A model generated the notes under the pieces. It worked only from the letters and a program-made list of their open reading frames with translations, was not told the origin of the DNA and searched no databases. A stretch of 60,188 nt of DNA from Euryarchaeota archaeon Ods01 (GTDB lineage: Archaea; Halobacteriota; Halobacteria; Halobacteriales; Halorutilaceae). The translations under genes and the position numbers were made by a program. Shown piece after piece: positions 16,436 to 24,682 of the stretch (its first letter is position 1; each line of letters begins with the position of its first letter). The DNA lies in the NCBI GenBank assembly GCA_028751095.1, contig JAQZCZ010000002.1:1-60188 (forward strand). Direction: 5' to 3'.

Positions 16436-16656
16436 CTTCCGCCCGTGAACCCCGAAACGTTGTCCTCCATCTCCTCGTTCATCTCCTCGTGTACCTCCTC
16501 CATCCCTTCCGCGGCTCCCTCGCCGAATCCGGCGTAGATATCGCGCTCCTCCTCAACGAGCCTTTCGAGTAGCTCCGTAAAGCTCTCGTCCTCGTTCTTG
16601 CGCGCCTTGAGCCTGTCGTACACCTCCTCGGAAACACGTATGGTCTTCGTGGACAT
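16432..16656 (-). CDS. vapB: VapB-type antitoxin
   Basis: 74 residues. The N-terminus TKTIRVSEEVYDRLKARK is the DNA-binding beta-strand/helix pattern of the VapB_antitoxin family (UPF0330-type) in archaea; the acidic C-terminal half would wrap the toxin. First gene of the vapBC operon, 2 bp downstream of an 18-bp palindrome that is the likely autoregulatory operator. Confidence 0.85.
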   Translation of the reverse strand: MSTKTIRVSEEVYDRLKARKNEDESFTELLERLVEEERDIYAGFGEGAAEGMEEVHEEMNEEMEDNVSGFTGGR

Positions 16657-16658
16657 AC

Positions 16659-16676
16659 GTAGACGTATACGTCCAC
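16659..16676. promoter_or_regulatory. Palindromic operator candidate of vapBC
   Basis: GTAGACGTATACGTCCAC is an 18-bp palindrome with one mismatched pair, centred on GTATAC and ending 2 bp before the vapB ATG. Its position and symmetry fit binding by a dimeric antitoxin. Confidence 0.6.
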
Positions 16677-16698
16677 ATCAACATCAAGCTTCTGTGTA

Positions 16699-17556
16699 TC
16701 ACTCCATCGAACGTTTTAGAACGTTGAGAAGGTCCCTACCGCGCTCGCGCACCAACTCCGACGGCGCGACAGCCTCGTAGGTATCGTTGGCGTAGTCGTA
16801 CTCGACCGTTCCCCCCATCTCCATATCCTTCAGGGTCTTCTCTGCCGCTGAATCCTCTATCCCTGCCTCGCGTGCCACGTCCTCGGCGTTTCCCCCGTCG
16901 AGAGACCGGAGGGCGGCGTAGACTGCGAGGCGTTTCCGCCCCTCCAGAACGCCGAAGAGAGGTTTCTCGACTGCCTTGTCTATACGCGTGCCATCGTCGG
17001 CGATTTCGCGCTTCTCCTCGATATACTTCGTTTCCTCTATACGTTCCTCCAACGCCTCGACAACCTCGTCGCGTCCTTCTCCGGCGCGTTCGTCTTCGAG
17101 CATAGCGCGGAGCGTCGTGGGTTCGCGTACCTCGCGCACGAGAGCCACCGCCCCGTCGGCTCCCCTCTCCGAAATATCGGCGTCCACGAGGTCTTCCTCG
17201 GTTATCTCGTCGTCGGTCGTGAACGAGACGCGTCCGTAATCCTCCACCTCGAACCCCATTGCGACCTCGTGGCTACCGAGCGTCAGCCGGTCTGTGTCGG
17301 CGATTACCTGCATCGTGTCGGCGAGCTCGAAGACGAGCGGCTCCTCGGATGAGACCTCGTCGGGATGGACGACGGTTCCGTCACCGAGTTCGAGCCTAAC
17401 GTCTTCGAGAGGAACTTCATCGCCGTCGAAACGGACGGCGGTCAGACCGGTGAACTCCGTCTCTATGAGACGGTTCTTTAGCTCGAACTCTACGCCACGT
17501 TCGGTGTTCTTGAGGGACTCCCAGGTAAAGAGACGTTCGAGGTATCGCTCTATCAT
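16699..17556 (-). CDS. Conserved haloarchaeal-type protein with C-terminal winged helix
   Basis: 285 residues, no named family recognised. The first half is strand-rich (repeated short acidic beta segments). The last about 70 residues (KRLAVYAALRSLDGGNAEDVAREAGI..AAEKTLKDMEMGGTVEYDY) form a winged-helix pattern, so DNA binding is plausible. The Met at 17556 was chosen over a GTG at 17604, which would add 16 residues of poor character. Divergent from acetyl-CoA synthetase, and could regulate it; that is only positional inference. Confidence 0.6.
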   Translation of the reverse strand: MIERYLERLFTWESLKNTERGVEFELKNRLIETEFTGLTAVRFDGDEVPLEDVRLELGDGTVVHPDEVSSEEPLVFELADTMQVIADTDRLTLGSHEVAMGFEVEDYGRVSFTTDDEITEEDLVDADISERGADGAVALVREVREPTTLRAMLEDERAGEGRDEVVEALEERIEETKYIEEKREIADDGTRIDKAVEKPLFGVLEGRKRLAVYAALRSLDGGNAEDVAREAGIEDSAAEKTLKDMEMGGTVEYDYANDTYEAVAPSELVRERGRDLLNVLKRSME

Positions 17557-17596
17557 GTCTTTTCTGATGGAGCCTGTCGGTTGAATCTTTTCCCGT

Positions 17597-17651
17597 CTAT
17601 ACACGACAAAGGAAAGAAAAAATACGGATGAACCTGATTTTGTCGTAGGAG
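17597..17651 (+). promoter_or_regulatory. Promoter and 6-codon leader ORF before acetyl-CoA synthetase
   Basis: TCTATAC (17597-17603) predicts a start at about 17628, where an ATG opens the 6-codon ORF MNLILS ending at 17648. TAGGAG (17646-17651), partly made by its stop codon, stands 5 bp before the acs ATG and can serve as ribosome-binding site. Confidence 0.5.
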
Positions 17652-17656
17652 AAACA

Positions 17657-19621
17657 ATGGAGAGCTTAGAAGACGTTGACGAGATAGTACACGAACCCTC
17701 TCAGGAGTTCGTCGAGTCGACGAACGTCTGGGAGTTCATGCAGGAGTACGGTATCGAGGACTACGACGAACTTATCGAACGCACCTGCGGCGACGTAGAC
17801 TGGTTCTGGGACGAGATAGTTGACTACCTCGGACTTGAGTTCTACGACGACTACGACGAGGTACGTGACGACTCCGAGGGTCCGCAGTTCACCGAATGGT
17901 ACCCCGGCGGGTCGGTCAATATCGCACATAACACCGTCGATAGACACGCCGCGGTCGATAACGAACGCCGTAACAAGGTCGCGTTAATCTGGGAGGGCGA
18001 ACCTGGCGACGTACGCGAGATAACCTACCACGAACTCCAGCGGCAGACCAACAAGGTAGCGAACGCGCTTGAGGAGCGCGGAATCGGAGAAGGCGATACC
18101 GTCGGTCTCTACATGCCGATGGTTCCCGAGGTCGTCTCTATCCTCTACGGCTGTTTCAAGGTCGGCGCTATCGCCGTCCCTATCTTCTCCGGCTTCGGTG
18201 TCGAAGCGACCGCCAAACGTATTGAGGACAGCGAATGCAACGTCCTGTTCACCGGCGACGGCTTCTACCGTCGCGGAAGCGAGATTACTCTGAAGGAGGC
18301 GGCGGACGAGGCGATTGAGGAAACCGACTCGGTTGAACATACCATCGTCTACGAGCGCCTCGGAACCGACATACCGTGGAACGACGAACGCGACGAACGG
18401 TGGGACGATGCGGTTGCGCCACAGGACGACGACTACGAGACGCGCGAACTCGACTCGTCGGCGGAGTCGATGCTCCTCTACTCGTCGGGTACGACGGGCA
18501 AGCCCAAGGGTATCGTTCACACGCACGCGGGCGGACTCGTTCAACCAGCGAAGGAGCTACATTTCGGATTCGACCAGAAGCCCGCCGACCGTTTCTTCTG
18601 GGTCTCCGACATCGGCTGGATGATGGGTCCGTGGACCCTCATCGGAAACCACGCCTTCGGCGGCACGGTATTCATGTACGAGGGCGCACCCGACCATCCC
18701 GAACCCGACAGGTTCTGGGAGATGATAGACCGTCACAAGCTAACGCAGTTCGGTATCTCGCCGACTGCGATACGTGCGCTCCGTAAGAAGGGCGACGACT
18801 GGGTCGAGGAACACGACCTGAGTTCGCTCCGTATACTCGGTTCGACGGGCGAACCGTGGGACCCCGAGTCGTGGGAATGGTTCCACGAGAACGTCGGGGG
18901 TGGGGACTCGCCAATCATTAATATCTCGGGCGGAACCGAGATATTCGGCTGTTTCCTGATGCCTATGTCGACGCAGTCGCTCAAGCCTACGACTCTCGGT
19001 GGTCCCGGACTTGGCATGGATATCGATATCGTTGACGACGCCGGCGAGTCCATCAAGGATACCAACGAACGCGGCTATCTCGTCGCGCGCGACTCCTGTC
19101 CCTCGATGACCAAGTCGCTCTGGAGCGGCGACGAACGTTACCTTGAGGAGTACTGGTCAACGTGGGACGACGTATGGGACCACGGCGACTGGGCGCTGAT
19201 GGACGAGGACGGCTTCTGGTTCCTCCTTGGACGCGCCGACGACGCCCTCAACGTCGCAGGGCGCAAGGTCGGACCCGCCGAAATCGAGGGCGTCCTCATC
19301 GACCACGAGGACGTGAACCAAGCCGCCGCGGTCGGCGTACCCGACGAGACGACCGGAACCGCGGTCGTCTGTTACGTCATCCCCGAGGACGACGCCGACA
19401 CGGGCGACAAGCTACGCGGAGAACTCCGGACACTCGTCGGCGAGGAACACGGTAAGCCGTTCCGTCCCAAGGAGATACTGTTCGTTGACGACCTCCCGCG
19501 GACCCAGAGCGGCAAGATAATCCGTCGCGCCGTCTCGGCGGTTCATCAGGGCGACGACCCCGGCGACCTGTCTTCGATGGAGAACCCCGAGGCTCTCGAA
19601 GAGATAGAGGAAGTCCGGTAG
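17657..19621 (+). CDS. acs: Acetyl-CoA synthetase (AMP-forming)
   Basis: Activates acetate to acetyl-CoA via acetyl-AMP in the cytosol. The 654-residue protein has the length and order of the family: N-terminal TWFxGG-like segment (TEWYPGGSVNIAHN), P-loop A3 motif SSGTTGKPKG near residue 278, GGTEIFG, the adenylation hinge GRADDALNVAGRKVGPAEIE, and the acetylatable lysine in LPRTQSGKIIRR near the C-terminus. Expected for growth on acetate or recycling of overflow acetate. Preceded by an unusual short leader ORF. The broader short/medium-chain acyl-CoA synthetase subgroup cannot be excluded. Confidence 0.92.
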   Translation: MESLEDVDEIVHEPSQEFVESTNVWEFMQEYGIEDYDELIERTCGDVDWFWDEIVDYLGLEFYDDYDEVRDDSEGPQFTEWYPGGSVNIAHNTVDRHAAVDNERRNKVALIWEGEPGDVREITYHELQRQTNKVANALEERGIGEGDTVGLYMPMVPEVVSILYGCFKVGAIAVPIFSGFGVEATAKRIEDSECNVLFTGDGFYRRGSEITLKEAADEAIEETDSVEHTIVYERLGTDIPWNDERDERWDDAVAPQDDDYETRELDSSAESMLLYSSGTTGKPKGIVHTHAGGLVQPAKELHFGFDQKPADRFFWVSDIGWMMGPWTLIGNHAFGGTVFMYEGAPDHPEPDRFWEMIDRHKLTQFGISPTAIRALRKKGDDWVEEHDLSSLRILGSTGEPWDPESWEWFHENVGGGDSPIINISGGTEIFGCFLMPMSTQSLKPTTLGGPGLGMDIDIVDDAGESIKDTNERGYLVARDSCPSMTKSLWSGDERYLEEYWSTWDDVWDHGDWALMDEDGFWFLLGRADDALNVAGRKVGPAEIEGVLIDHEDVNQAAAVGVPDETTGTAVVCYVIPEDDADTGDKLRGELRTLVGEEHGKPFRPKEILFVDDLPRTQSGKIIRRAVSAVHQGDDPGDLSSMENPEALEEIEEVR

Positions 19622-19634
19622 CCGGAAGTAAGTT

Positions 19635-20369
19635 CTACCACTGAAGACGACACGCCCCGCCGTCGTCTACGATAGGTTCCGAGAGGACGACGCGGTACAA
19701 TACCTCCAAGAACCCCTCGTATACTTCGTCGCCTTCGTACTCCTTCTCGCTGAAGTAGACGGCGAGCGCTACCCCTTCGTTCAGGTCTACGTACTCCTCA
19801 ACGTAGCCGAAGCCGGTCGGCGTGCCGACGTTTTCGCCCTTCTTCTGAACAACGACGACGCCTTCGGCGTCGAGCGCCACGACCTCGTCGCCGTCGTGTC
19901 TGTGTAGCCAACAGTCGGCATTCTCCTCCTCATCGACGAGATACGCCCCGTCGCCGAAACGCCGGACGCGTCCGGCGTTCTCCCAACGTGCCACCGCCTC
20001 GTCGCCGTCTTCGTTACACGGCACGAGGAGGCTCGTCGGGTTATCGACGTGCTTGCTCGCCGCCTCAACCGGATGCAGTACGTCGGCTTCCGCCGTAGGT
20101 ACGTCGTCGCGTGTGCCGATACGTTCGACGAGAAACGTCTTTTCTCCCTCGCAGAGCGCCCCGACAACGGCGTCTGAGACGTAACGGTACCGTCCTTCTT
20201 CGACGAGGCTCTTCGGAACCGTCGTCCGACGTCCTATCTGAAAGAATTCTCGTTCCCCGTCCTTGTCTCCGTCGTAGAACCGGCGCTCACATATCTGCGG
20301 CAGAGCCGTCTTCTCGTTGTACGTCCTGTTGAAGTCGATTACGAAACCTTCGGCGTCGTCACGTTCCAT
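19635..20369 (-). CDS. Hypothetical protein
   Basis: 244 residues, cytosolic, acidic, strand-rich, no family recognised. The start at 20369 (MERDDAEGFVIDFNRTYNE) overlaps the 3' end of the upstream membrane-protein gene by 11 bp, so both form one transcript. A central segment (DADCWLHRHDGDEVVALDAEGVVVVQ) looks like a small beta barrel. Convergent with acs. Confidence 0.5.
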   Translation of the reverse strand: MERDDAEGFVIDFNRTYNEKTALPQICERRFYDGDKDGEREFFQIGRRTTVPKSLVEEGRYRYVSDAVVGALCEGEKTFLVERIGTRDDVPTAEADVLHPVEAASKHVDNPTSLLVPCNEDGDEAVARWENAGRVRRFGDGAYLVDEEENADCWLHRHDGDEVVALDAEGVVVVQKKGENVGTPTGFGYVEEYVDLNEGVALAVYFSEKEYEGDEVYEGFLEVLYRVVLSEPIVDDGGACRLQW

Positions 20370-20631
20370 CGAACGGCTCTCTCCTTGGCAGTTCGGCGTC
20401 TTCGGAAGCCACGTCGGGCGCGACACCGAGTACCTCTTTCTCCTTCTCCGCTTTCTCGACCGTCGTCTTCTCGGCGCGCCGCGATAGGTACAGACCGACG
20501 ACTACCATAACGGCGGCGACGAAGACGACAGCCATGTCGACGGCTGTCTGTGGCTCTAGGACGACGACGGAGACGAAAAGCACCGCCGCGCCGACTGCGA
20601 GCAGGACGTGGCGTAACGTCGCCTCAACCAT
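20359..20631 (-). CDS. Small membrane protein, unknown
   Basis: 90 residues with two closely spaced hydrophobic helices (about residues 8-25 and 32-50) and a charged cytosolic tail (KTTVEKAEKEKE). First gene of a two-gene operon with the hypothetical protein downstream. No family recognised. Confidence 0.55.
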   Translation of the reverse strand: MVEATLRHVLLAVGAAVLFVSVVVLEPQTAVDMAVVFVAAVMVVVGLYLSRRAEKTTVEKAEKEKEVLGVAPDVASEDAELPRREPFDGT

Positions 20632-20696
20632 CTAACGACGAATCAGTCCGCGGAAAGTTGACTCTTTCTTTCCGCGTCGGTTTTCGGCAGACGCCA

Positions 20697-21305
20697 TCAG
20701 TTCGCCGAACCGTCCTGAAGCAGTACCGTTGCACGTGCCGCCACCGCCGCGACGACCTCGACCGCGTCTTTATCGAGACTTTCGACGGTAACCTCGTCGC
20801 CGTTCCATAGTCCGCGTTCCTCGACGATACCGCGCGCCTCCTCGACAACCTCCGCCGACGTGTGCCCGTTGAGTACCGTCGTATCCGCGCCGCCGACGAG
20901 GTCGGGAGGGAAGACGGGGTTTTCGCCCCATATTTCGCGGTCGAACTCCGTCGCGTCCGTCGGTGCGTCGCCGTGCGCCAGAACGCGGCACGAAGCCGGA
21001 ACTTCGTAGCTACCGACACGTTCACCGTCCGATACAAGTATATCGGCATCGACAGCGCCGTCGTGGATGAAACGCGTCTCCGCCCCGACGAGACACGCGC
21101 CGAGGAAGCCGAAGACGTTCTCGGGAACCGGACGCGGAGAGACGGCGACGGCGCTTCCCTTGCGCGCGCCGAGATGGTTGAGGAGGTTCGCCGTCTTGTG
21201 GCAGGTCGTGTAGAAGACCTCCTCGCTGTACCCCTTCGTCTCCGTCTCTAACGCGACGCCGTCGCCGGGGGCGCGCTGTAGGAGTTCGCCGACCGTTTCT
21301 TCCAT
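20697..21305 (-). CDS. Short acyl-CoA-synthetase-like protein (N-terminal AMP-ligase subdomain only)
   Basis: 202 residues. The beginning (VGELLQRAPGDGVALETETKGYSEEVFYTTCHKTANLL..GARKGSAVAVSPRPVPENVFGFLGACLVGAETRFI) parallels the first about 100 residues of AMP-forming acyl-CoA synthetases, but the SGTTGKPKG loop and C-terminal domain are absent. I recall comparable short haloarchaeal proteins annotated as acetyl-CoA synthetase. It probably cannot adenylate; a regulatory or scaffold role is a guess. The Met at 21305 is chosen because the upstream extension is antisense to trmI. Divergent from trmI with a 75-bp gap. Confidence 0.6.
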   Translation of the reverse strand: MEETVGELLQRAPGDGVALETETKGYSEEVFYTTCHKTANLLNHLGARKGSAVAVSPRPVPENVFGFLGACLVGAETRFIHDGAVDADILVSDGERVGSYEVPASCRVLAHGDAPTDATEFDREIWGENPVFPPDLVGGADTTVLNGHTSAEVVEEARGIVEERGLWNGDEVTVESLDKDAVEVVAAVAARATVLLQDGSAN

Positions 21306-21380
21306 ACCCTGCGTACGTCCCCGCGTCGCTAAAACGCGTCGAACCGTCACCGGTTTGTGCGCCGACGCCGACGGTCCGGC

Positions 21381-22100
21381 ATGGAACACGTTCTTCTCGT
21401 CGGAGAAGAAAACACGTATCTGCGACGCCGCGGCGAACGCGTCGAACTGCAGGAAGGGGTCCTTGACGCCGACGCGCTCGACGCCGGATACGGCGAGACG
21501 GTTGAGACGCATATTGGCGAGACCTTCGCCGTCGTCAAGCCCGACCTCAACGACCTGTTCGAACGCGGCTTGGAGCAACGTACCCAGACCGTCTCGCACA
21601 AGGACGCCGGATACGTCGTTTCGCGTACGGGGATAGGCGCGGACTCGACGGTCGCTGAGGCGGGCACGGGTTCGGGCTTCCTGACGCTCGTGTTCGCGCG
21701 CGTCGCCGGAGAGGTGCGTAGCTACGAGGTACGTGAGGACCATCTCGAATCCGCGCGCCGTAACGTCGAGAAGGTCGGCGCGGAGAACGTAACTCTCGAA
21801 CAACGCGACGTCAAGGAGGACGGCTTCGAAGGCGAGAACGACCTCGTCTTCCTCGATATGAAACATCCCGAGGAAGCGCTCGAAAACGCCGCCGAGGCGA
21901 CCGTCCCGGGCGGCTACGTCGTATGCTACTGCCCCGTCTTCGAACAGGTCCGTGACTGCGTCGAGGTCTTCGACGACGCGGGTCTTTCCCACACCGAGAC
22001 GGTTGAAACCTCGCGCCGCGAATGGCGCGTCTTCCCCGCGCGTCCCGAGCCGCAGACGGTTCCGCACACGGCGTTCCTGACCTTCGGCAGGCGCATTTAG
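21381..22100 (+). CDS. trmI: tRNA (adenine-58-N1)-methyltransferase
   Basis: Makes m1A in the T-loop (and A57 in archaea). 239 residues from the ATG at 21381. N-terminal small beta-domain, then QRTQTVSHKDAGYVVSRTGI, the AdoMet loop AEAGTGSGFLTL near residue 88, RSYEVREDHLESARRNVE, and NDLVFLDMKHPEEALENA for the catalytic Asp region, matching TrmI/Gcd14 proteins. The 3' end overlaps the convergent acyltransferase by 4 bp. Confidence 0.92.
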   Translation: MEHVLLVGEENTYLRRRGERVELQEGVLDADALDAGYGETVETHIGETFAVVKPDLNDLFERGLEQRTQTVSHKDAGYVVSRTGIGADSTVAEAGTGSGFLTLVFARVAGEVRSYEVREDHLESARRNVEKVGAENVTLEQRDVKEDGFEGENDLVFLDMKHPEEALENAAEATVPGGYVVCYCPVFEQVRDCVEVFDDAGLSHTETVETSRREWRVFPARPEPQTVPHTAFLTFGRRI

Positions 22101-23404
22101 CGCCCGACGACCTCCTCCAGATTTTCGACGTACAGTTCTGCGAACTCCCGTCCCGCTTCCCTGCCGAGATGGCTTAGCTTGTGCCGAAGGACGACGCGTA
22201 TGGTCCCCCCTGAGGTTGCGACGCCAATTCCGACGGGTATCATCGATAGCGTCGGCGGCGAGAAGTAGACTTCGCCGCCACCGTCGCCGAACGACGGCGC
22301 GGGTTCGGGGACGCGTCCGAGGTTCGAAAGGACGGCGGCGTCTACGAGACGCCCTCCCGGTCCACGGAGGAACTCGGCTATCTGTCCACGGAGTTCGACA
22401 GGCGTCTCGGGAGGGATGAGACGGAGGGATTCGAGGAAAGAGACGGCTTTGTCCTTCTCCTTGATATATCTCGTCTGGTTGGCGACCTTATGGAGCGACG
22501 ACTCGACGCTCCGGCGGTCGGTTTCGCGCGTCTCGACGCTTTCGAAAAGAGCGTACATTCCGACAACGTCGTAGAACCAGTCTTGCGGACGCAGGTTGAC
22601 CGGCATCATGACGCTTATCTTCTCGGGCGCGCTCCCGCGCTCACGGTTCCATTCGTCGATAGCGAGATGGAACGCGGTCATCAGAACGTCGTTCACGGAT
22701 ATCTCGTCGGGACGGTTCTGCACGATGCTGTCGGTCAGGTCGTCGAGGCTTCGGTGGACGAAGCCCCATCCGTCGCGGTTCTTCGCGCCGACCTTCTGGA
22801 CCTCGTCGGCGGCGTCTACGGTGTTGCCGAGATGGGACGCGGCGTTCCCTATCTTCCGTAGCCTCTCTGTCACGGAAGACGGTCTAGCGTCCTCCAGAAC
22901 CTCGCGCGACTCCTCGAAACTGACCGGCGCTGTCTCTATCCCTTCGCCCCCGTACGCCTGAGACACGGACCGGACGAAACGTAACGTACCGACGCCGTCA
23001 CATGGTATATGGCTCATACAGACGAGGAGGCGGTCTTTCTCGGGACCGTGTACGACGAGGAGACGGAACTGCACGCCTTCGGTCAGGTCAAACCTGCCGC
23101 CGTAGAAACGTGTTCGTGTCTCGTCGAGTTCGCGTCCGTCGCCGACCGTTTCCTCCTCGACGGGAACCGTCTCGACCTCCTCTGGTATCTCCCAGATGAG
23201 GTCGGTATCCAAGCCGCGATGCTCCTTCCTACGCGCTCTGGTCAACGGATGCGCGTTGGACGCTTCGACAGCGGCGTCGTGTACGCGTTCGGCGTCTATC
23301 TCGTCCGCCGTCACCTCGACCTGTATGTTCCAAGGGCTGTACTTCCTCTCTATGTGAAAGACTGCCTCTTCGAGCGCCGTGAACGGAACCGTCTCGGTCA
23401 TCAT
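22097..23404 (-). CDS. Condensation/acyltransferase-fold protein with HxxxDG motif
   Basis: 435 residues. SHIPCDGVG gives the single HxxxDG motif (H132, D136, G137) of CoA-dependent acyltransferases and NRPS condensation domains. ISVNDVLMTAFHLAI and MPVNLRPQDWFYDVVGMYAL match the internal motifs also seen in the WS/DGAT protein at 3319-4680. The family includes alcohol O-acetyltransferases and polyketide-associated acyltransferases. Donor and acceptor are unknown; no NRPS or PKS genes are nearby. The start is at a double ATG (23404/23401), 26 bp from a TATA-like GCTTACC that lies inside a palindrome. Confidence 0.75.
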   Translation of the reverse strand: MMTETVPFTALEEAVFHIERKYSPWNIQVEVTADEIDAERVHDAAVEASNAHPLTRARRKEHRGLDTDLIWEIPEEVETVPVEEETVGDGRELDETRTRFYGGRFDLTEGVQFRLLVVHGPEKDRLLVCMSHIPCDGVGTLRFVRSVSQAYGGEGIETAPVSFEESREVLEDARPSSVTERLRKIGNAASHLGNTVDAADEVQKVGAKNRDGWGFVHRSLDDLTDSIVQNRPDEISVNDVLMTAFHLAIDEWNRERGSAPEKISVMMPVNLRPQDWFYDVVGMYALFESVETRETDRRSVESSLHKVANQTRYIKEKDKAVSFLESLRLIPPETPVELRGQIAEFLRGPGGRLVDAAVLSNLGRVPEPAPSFGDGGGEVYFSPPTLSMIPVGIGVATSGGTIRVVLRHKLSHLGREAGREFAELYVENLEEVVGR

Positions 23405-23422
23405 GAGGTCGGATGAACGCTA

Positions 23423-23438
23423 CCAAGGTAAGCCTTGG
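23423..23438. promoter_or_regulatory. Palindrome over the promoter of the HxxxDG acyltransferase
   Basis: CCAAGG and CCTTGG, perfect 6-bp arms, flank TAAG. On the minus strand the centre reads GCTTACC, positioned as the TATA box of the acyltransferase. A repressor bound here would block the TATA-binding protein. Confidence 0.5.
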
Positions 23439-23504
23439 ACCGGTTATACGGGTTTACTGTCGGCGTCCTGACGGTTCGCGGCACGTTTCGCGCCGATAAA
23501 CAAG

Positions 23505-23510
23505 TTTAAG
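23505..23510 (+). promoter_or_regulatory. TATA-like box of the nuo cluster
   Basis: TTTAAG, about 40 bp before the nuoA ATG, predicts a start near 23534. The leader would then be about 14 nt. A second AT-rich stretch CATATACTT (23527-23535) lies closer to the ATG. Confidence 0.45.
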
Positions 23511-23547
23511 TCCCGAACACCGTTACCATATACTTGATTAGGCTCCC

Positions 23548-23931
23548 ATGAGTGACTGGATAGCCGTCGCGGCTATGCTCGTCGTAGCCGCCGCCCTCCC
23601 TGTCTCGCTCGCCGTGCTTAGCTGGCTTCTCCGTCCGTCGGTTCCGGAGAAGCAGAAACGTAAGACGTACGAGAGCGGCGAACAGCCGACGGGGACGACC
23701 GACGTGAGGTTCAACATCCAGTACTACCTTCTCGCCCTGATGTTCCTAGTCTTCGACGTAGAGACTGTTCTCCTCATACCTTGGCTAGTGACGTTTGCCG
23801 ACAACCCGGGGACTCTCCTCCCTGCCTTCGTCTTCATATTTGTCCTGTTCATCGGCGTCGGCTGGGCGTGGAGAAACGGCGGTATGGAGTGGGTGAAGCC
23901 ACAGCGCGCCGTCTCAGTGAGCGAAGGATGA
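23548..23931 (+). CDS. nuoA: NADH-quinone oxidoreductase-type complex I, subunit A
   Basis: 127 residues, three hydrophobic helices. KTYESGEQPTGTTDVRFNIQYYLLALMFLVFDVETVLLIPW is recognisable from its ESG, FNIQYY and FDVE positions as the conserved NuoA loop and second helix. It sits in the membrane arm near the quinone site. First gene of the cluster. Confidence 0.94.
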   Translation: MSDWIAVAAMLVVAAALPVSLAVLSWLLRPSVPEKQKRKTYESGEQPTGTTDVRFNIQYYLLALMFLVFDVETVLLIPWLVTFADNPGTLLPAFVFIFVLFIGVGWAWRNGGMEWVKPQRAVSVSEG

Positions 23932-23944
23932 CAGGTGATACACC

Positions 23945-24682
23945 ATGTTAGACACGAGCAAGACTCAGATATCCGAAAGGCGCGAAGGCGACGTTGACCC
24001 GCGGATGAACTCGAAGCTCCGCGAGATGTTCGGCTCGCTCCCGATAGTGACGACGAGCCTCGACAAGGTGATGAACTGGGCGCGTGCGTCGAGCATGTTC
24101 CCGTTCCAGTTCGGTATCGCGTGTTGCTCCATCGAGATGATGCATACGGTCGCTATCAAGCACGACATGGACCGTTTCGGAGCGGGCGTCTTCCGTAACT
24201 CGCCGCGTCAGGCGGACCTGATGATTGTACCGGGGACGATAAACGCAAAGCTAGCGCCGCGCGTCAAACGGCTCTACGACCAGATTCCCGAACCCAAGTT
24301 CGTCGTCTCGATGGGTTCCTGCACCATCTCGGGCGGTCCGTTCCAAGAAGGCTACTGCGTCGTCAAGGGACTCGAAACCTTCGCGCCCGTCGATATACAC
24401 GTCCCCGGATGCCCGCCCCGTCCCGAGGCGCTTCTGTACGGCGTCATGAAGATGCAGGAGAAGATTAAGCGCGGCGAGTCGTCGCCGGTCACCGTCAAGC
24501 CGTACGAGATACGTGAGCTACAGGACTGGGACCGCGACGAGGTCGCCGACTTCTTCGAGGACGAACTCGAACCCGACACGCTCGTCATGAACTACACGCA
24601 TTCGCCCGAACTCCGCGAAGTATCCGAGGTTGAGGAGGGCGTCAACCCGACGACTCCCGCAGAACCGACGGAGGGAGACTGA
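23945..24682 (+). CDS. nuoB: Complex I subunit B
   Basis: 245 residues. IACCSIEMMHT, MGSCTISGG and VPGCPPRPEAL supply the four Cys ligands of the terminal [4Fe-4S] cluster N2, which passes electrons to quinone. The C-terminus has a haloarchaeal acidic extension. The stop overlaps the nuoCD start by one base. Confidence 0.95.
   Translation: MLDTSKTQISERREGDVDPRMNSKLREMFGSLPIVTTSLDKVMNWARASSMFPFQFGIACCSIEMMHTVAIKHDMDRFGAGVFRNSPRQADLMIVPGTINAKLAPRVKRLYDQIPEPKFVVSMGSCTISGGPFQEGYCVVKGLETFAPVDIHVPGCPPRPEALLYGVMKMQEKIKRGESSPVTVKPYEIRELQDWDRDEVADFFEDELEPDTLVMNYTHSPELREVSEVEEGVNPTTPAEPTEGD

Noticed and set aside
20697-22067. 456-residue minus-strand ORF
   Set aside because: Residues before 21305 are antisense to trmI and resemble nothing; only the 202-residue C-terminal part looks like a protein.
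23534-23551. TTG-initiated 5-codon leader ORF overlapping nuoA
   Set aside because: It fits the short-leader pattern, but leaderless initiation at TTG is weakly supported, so it was not counted.
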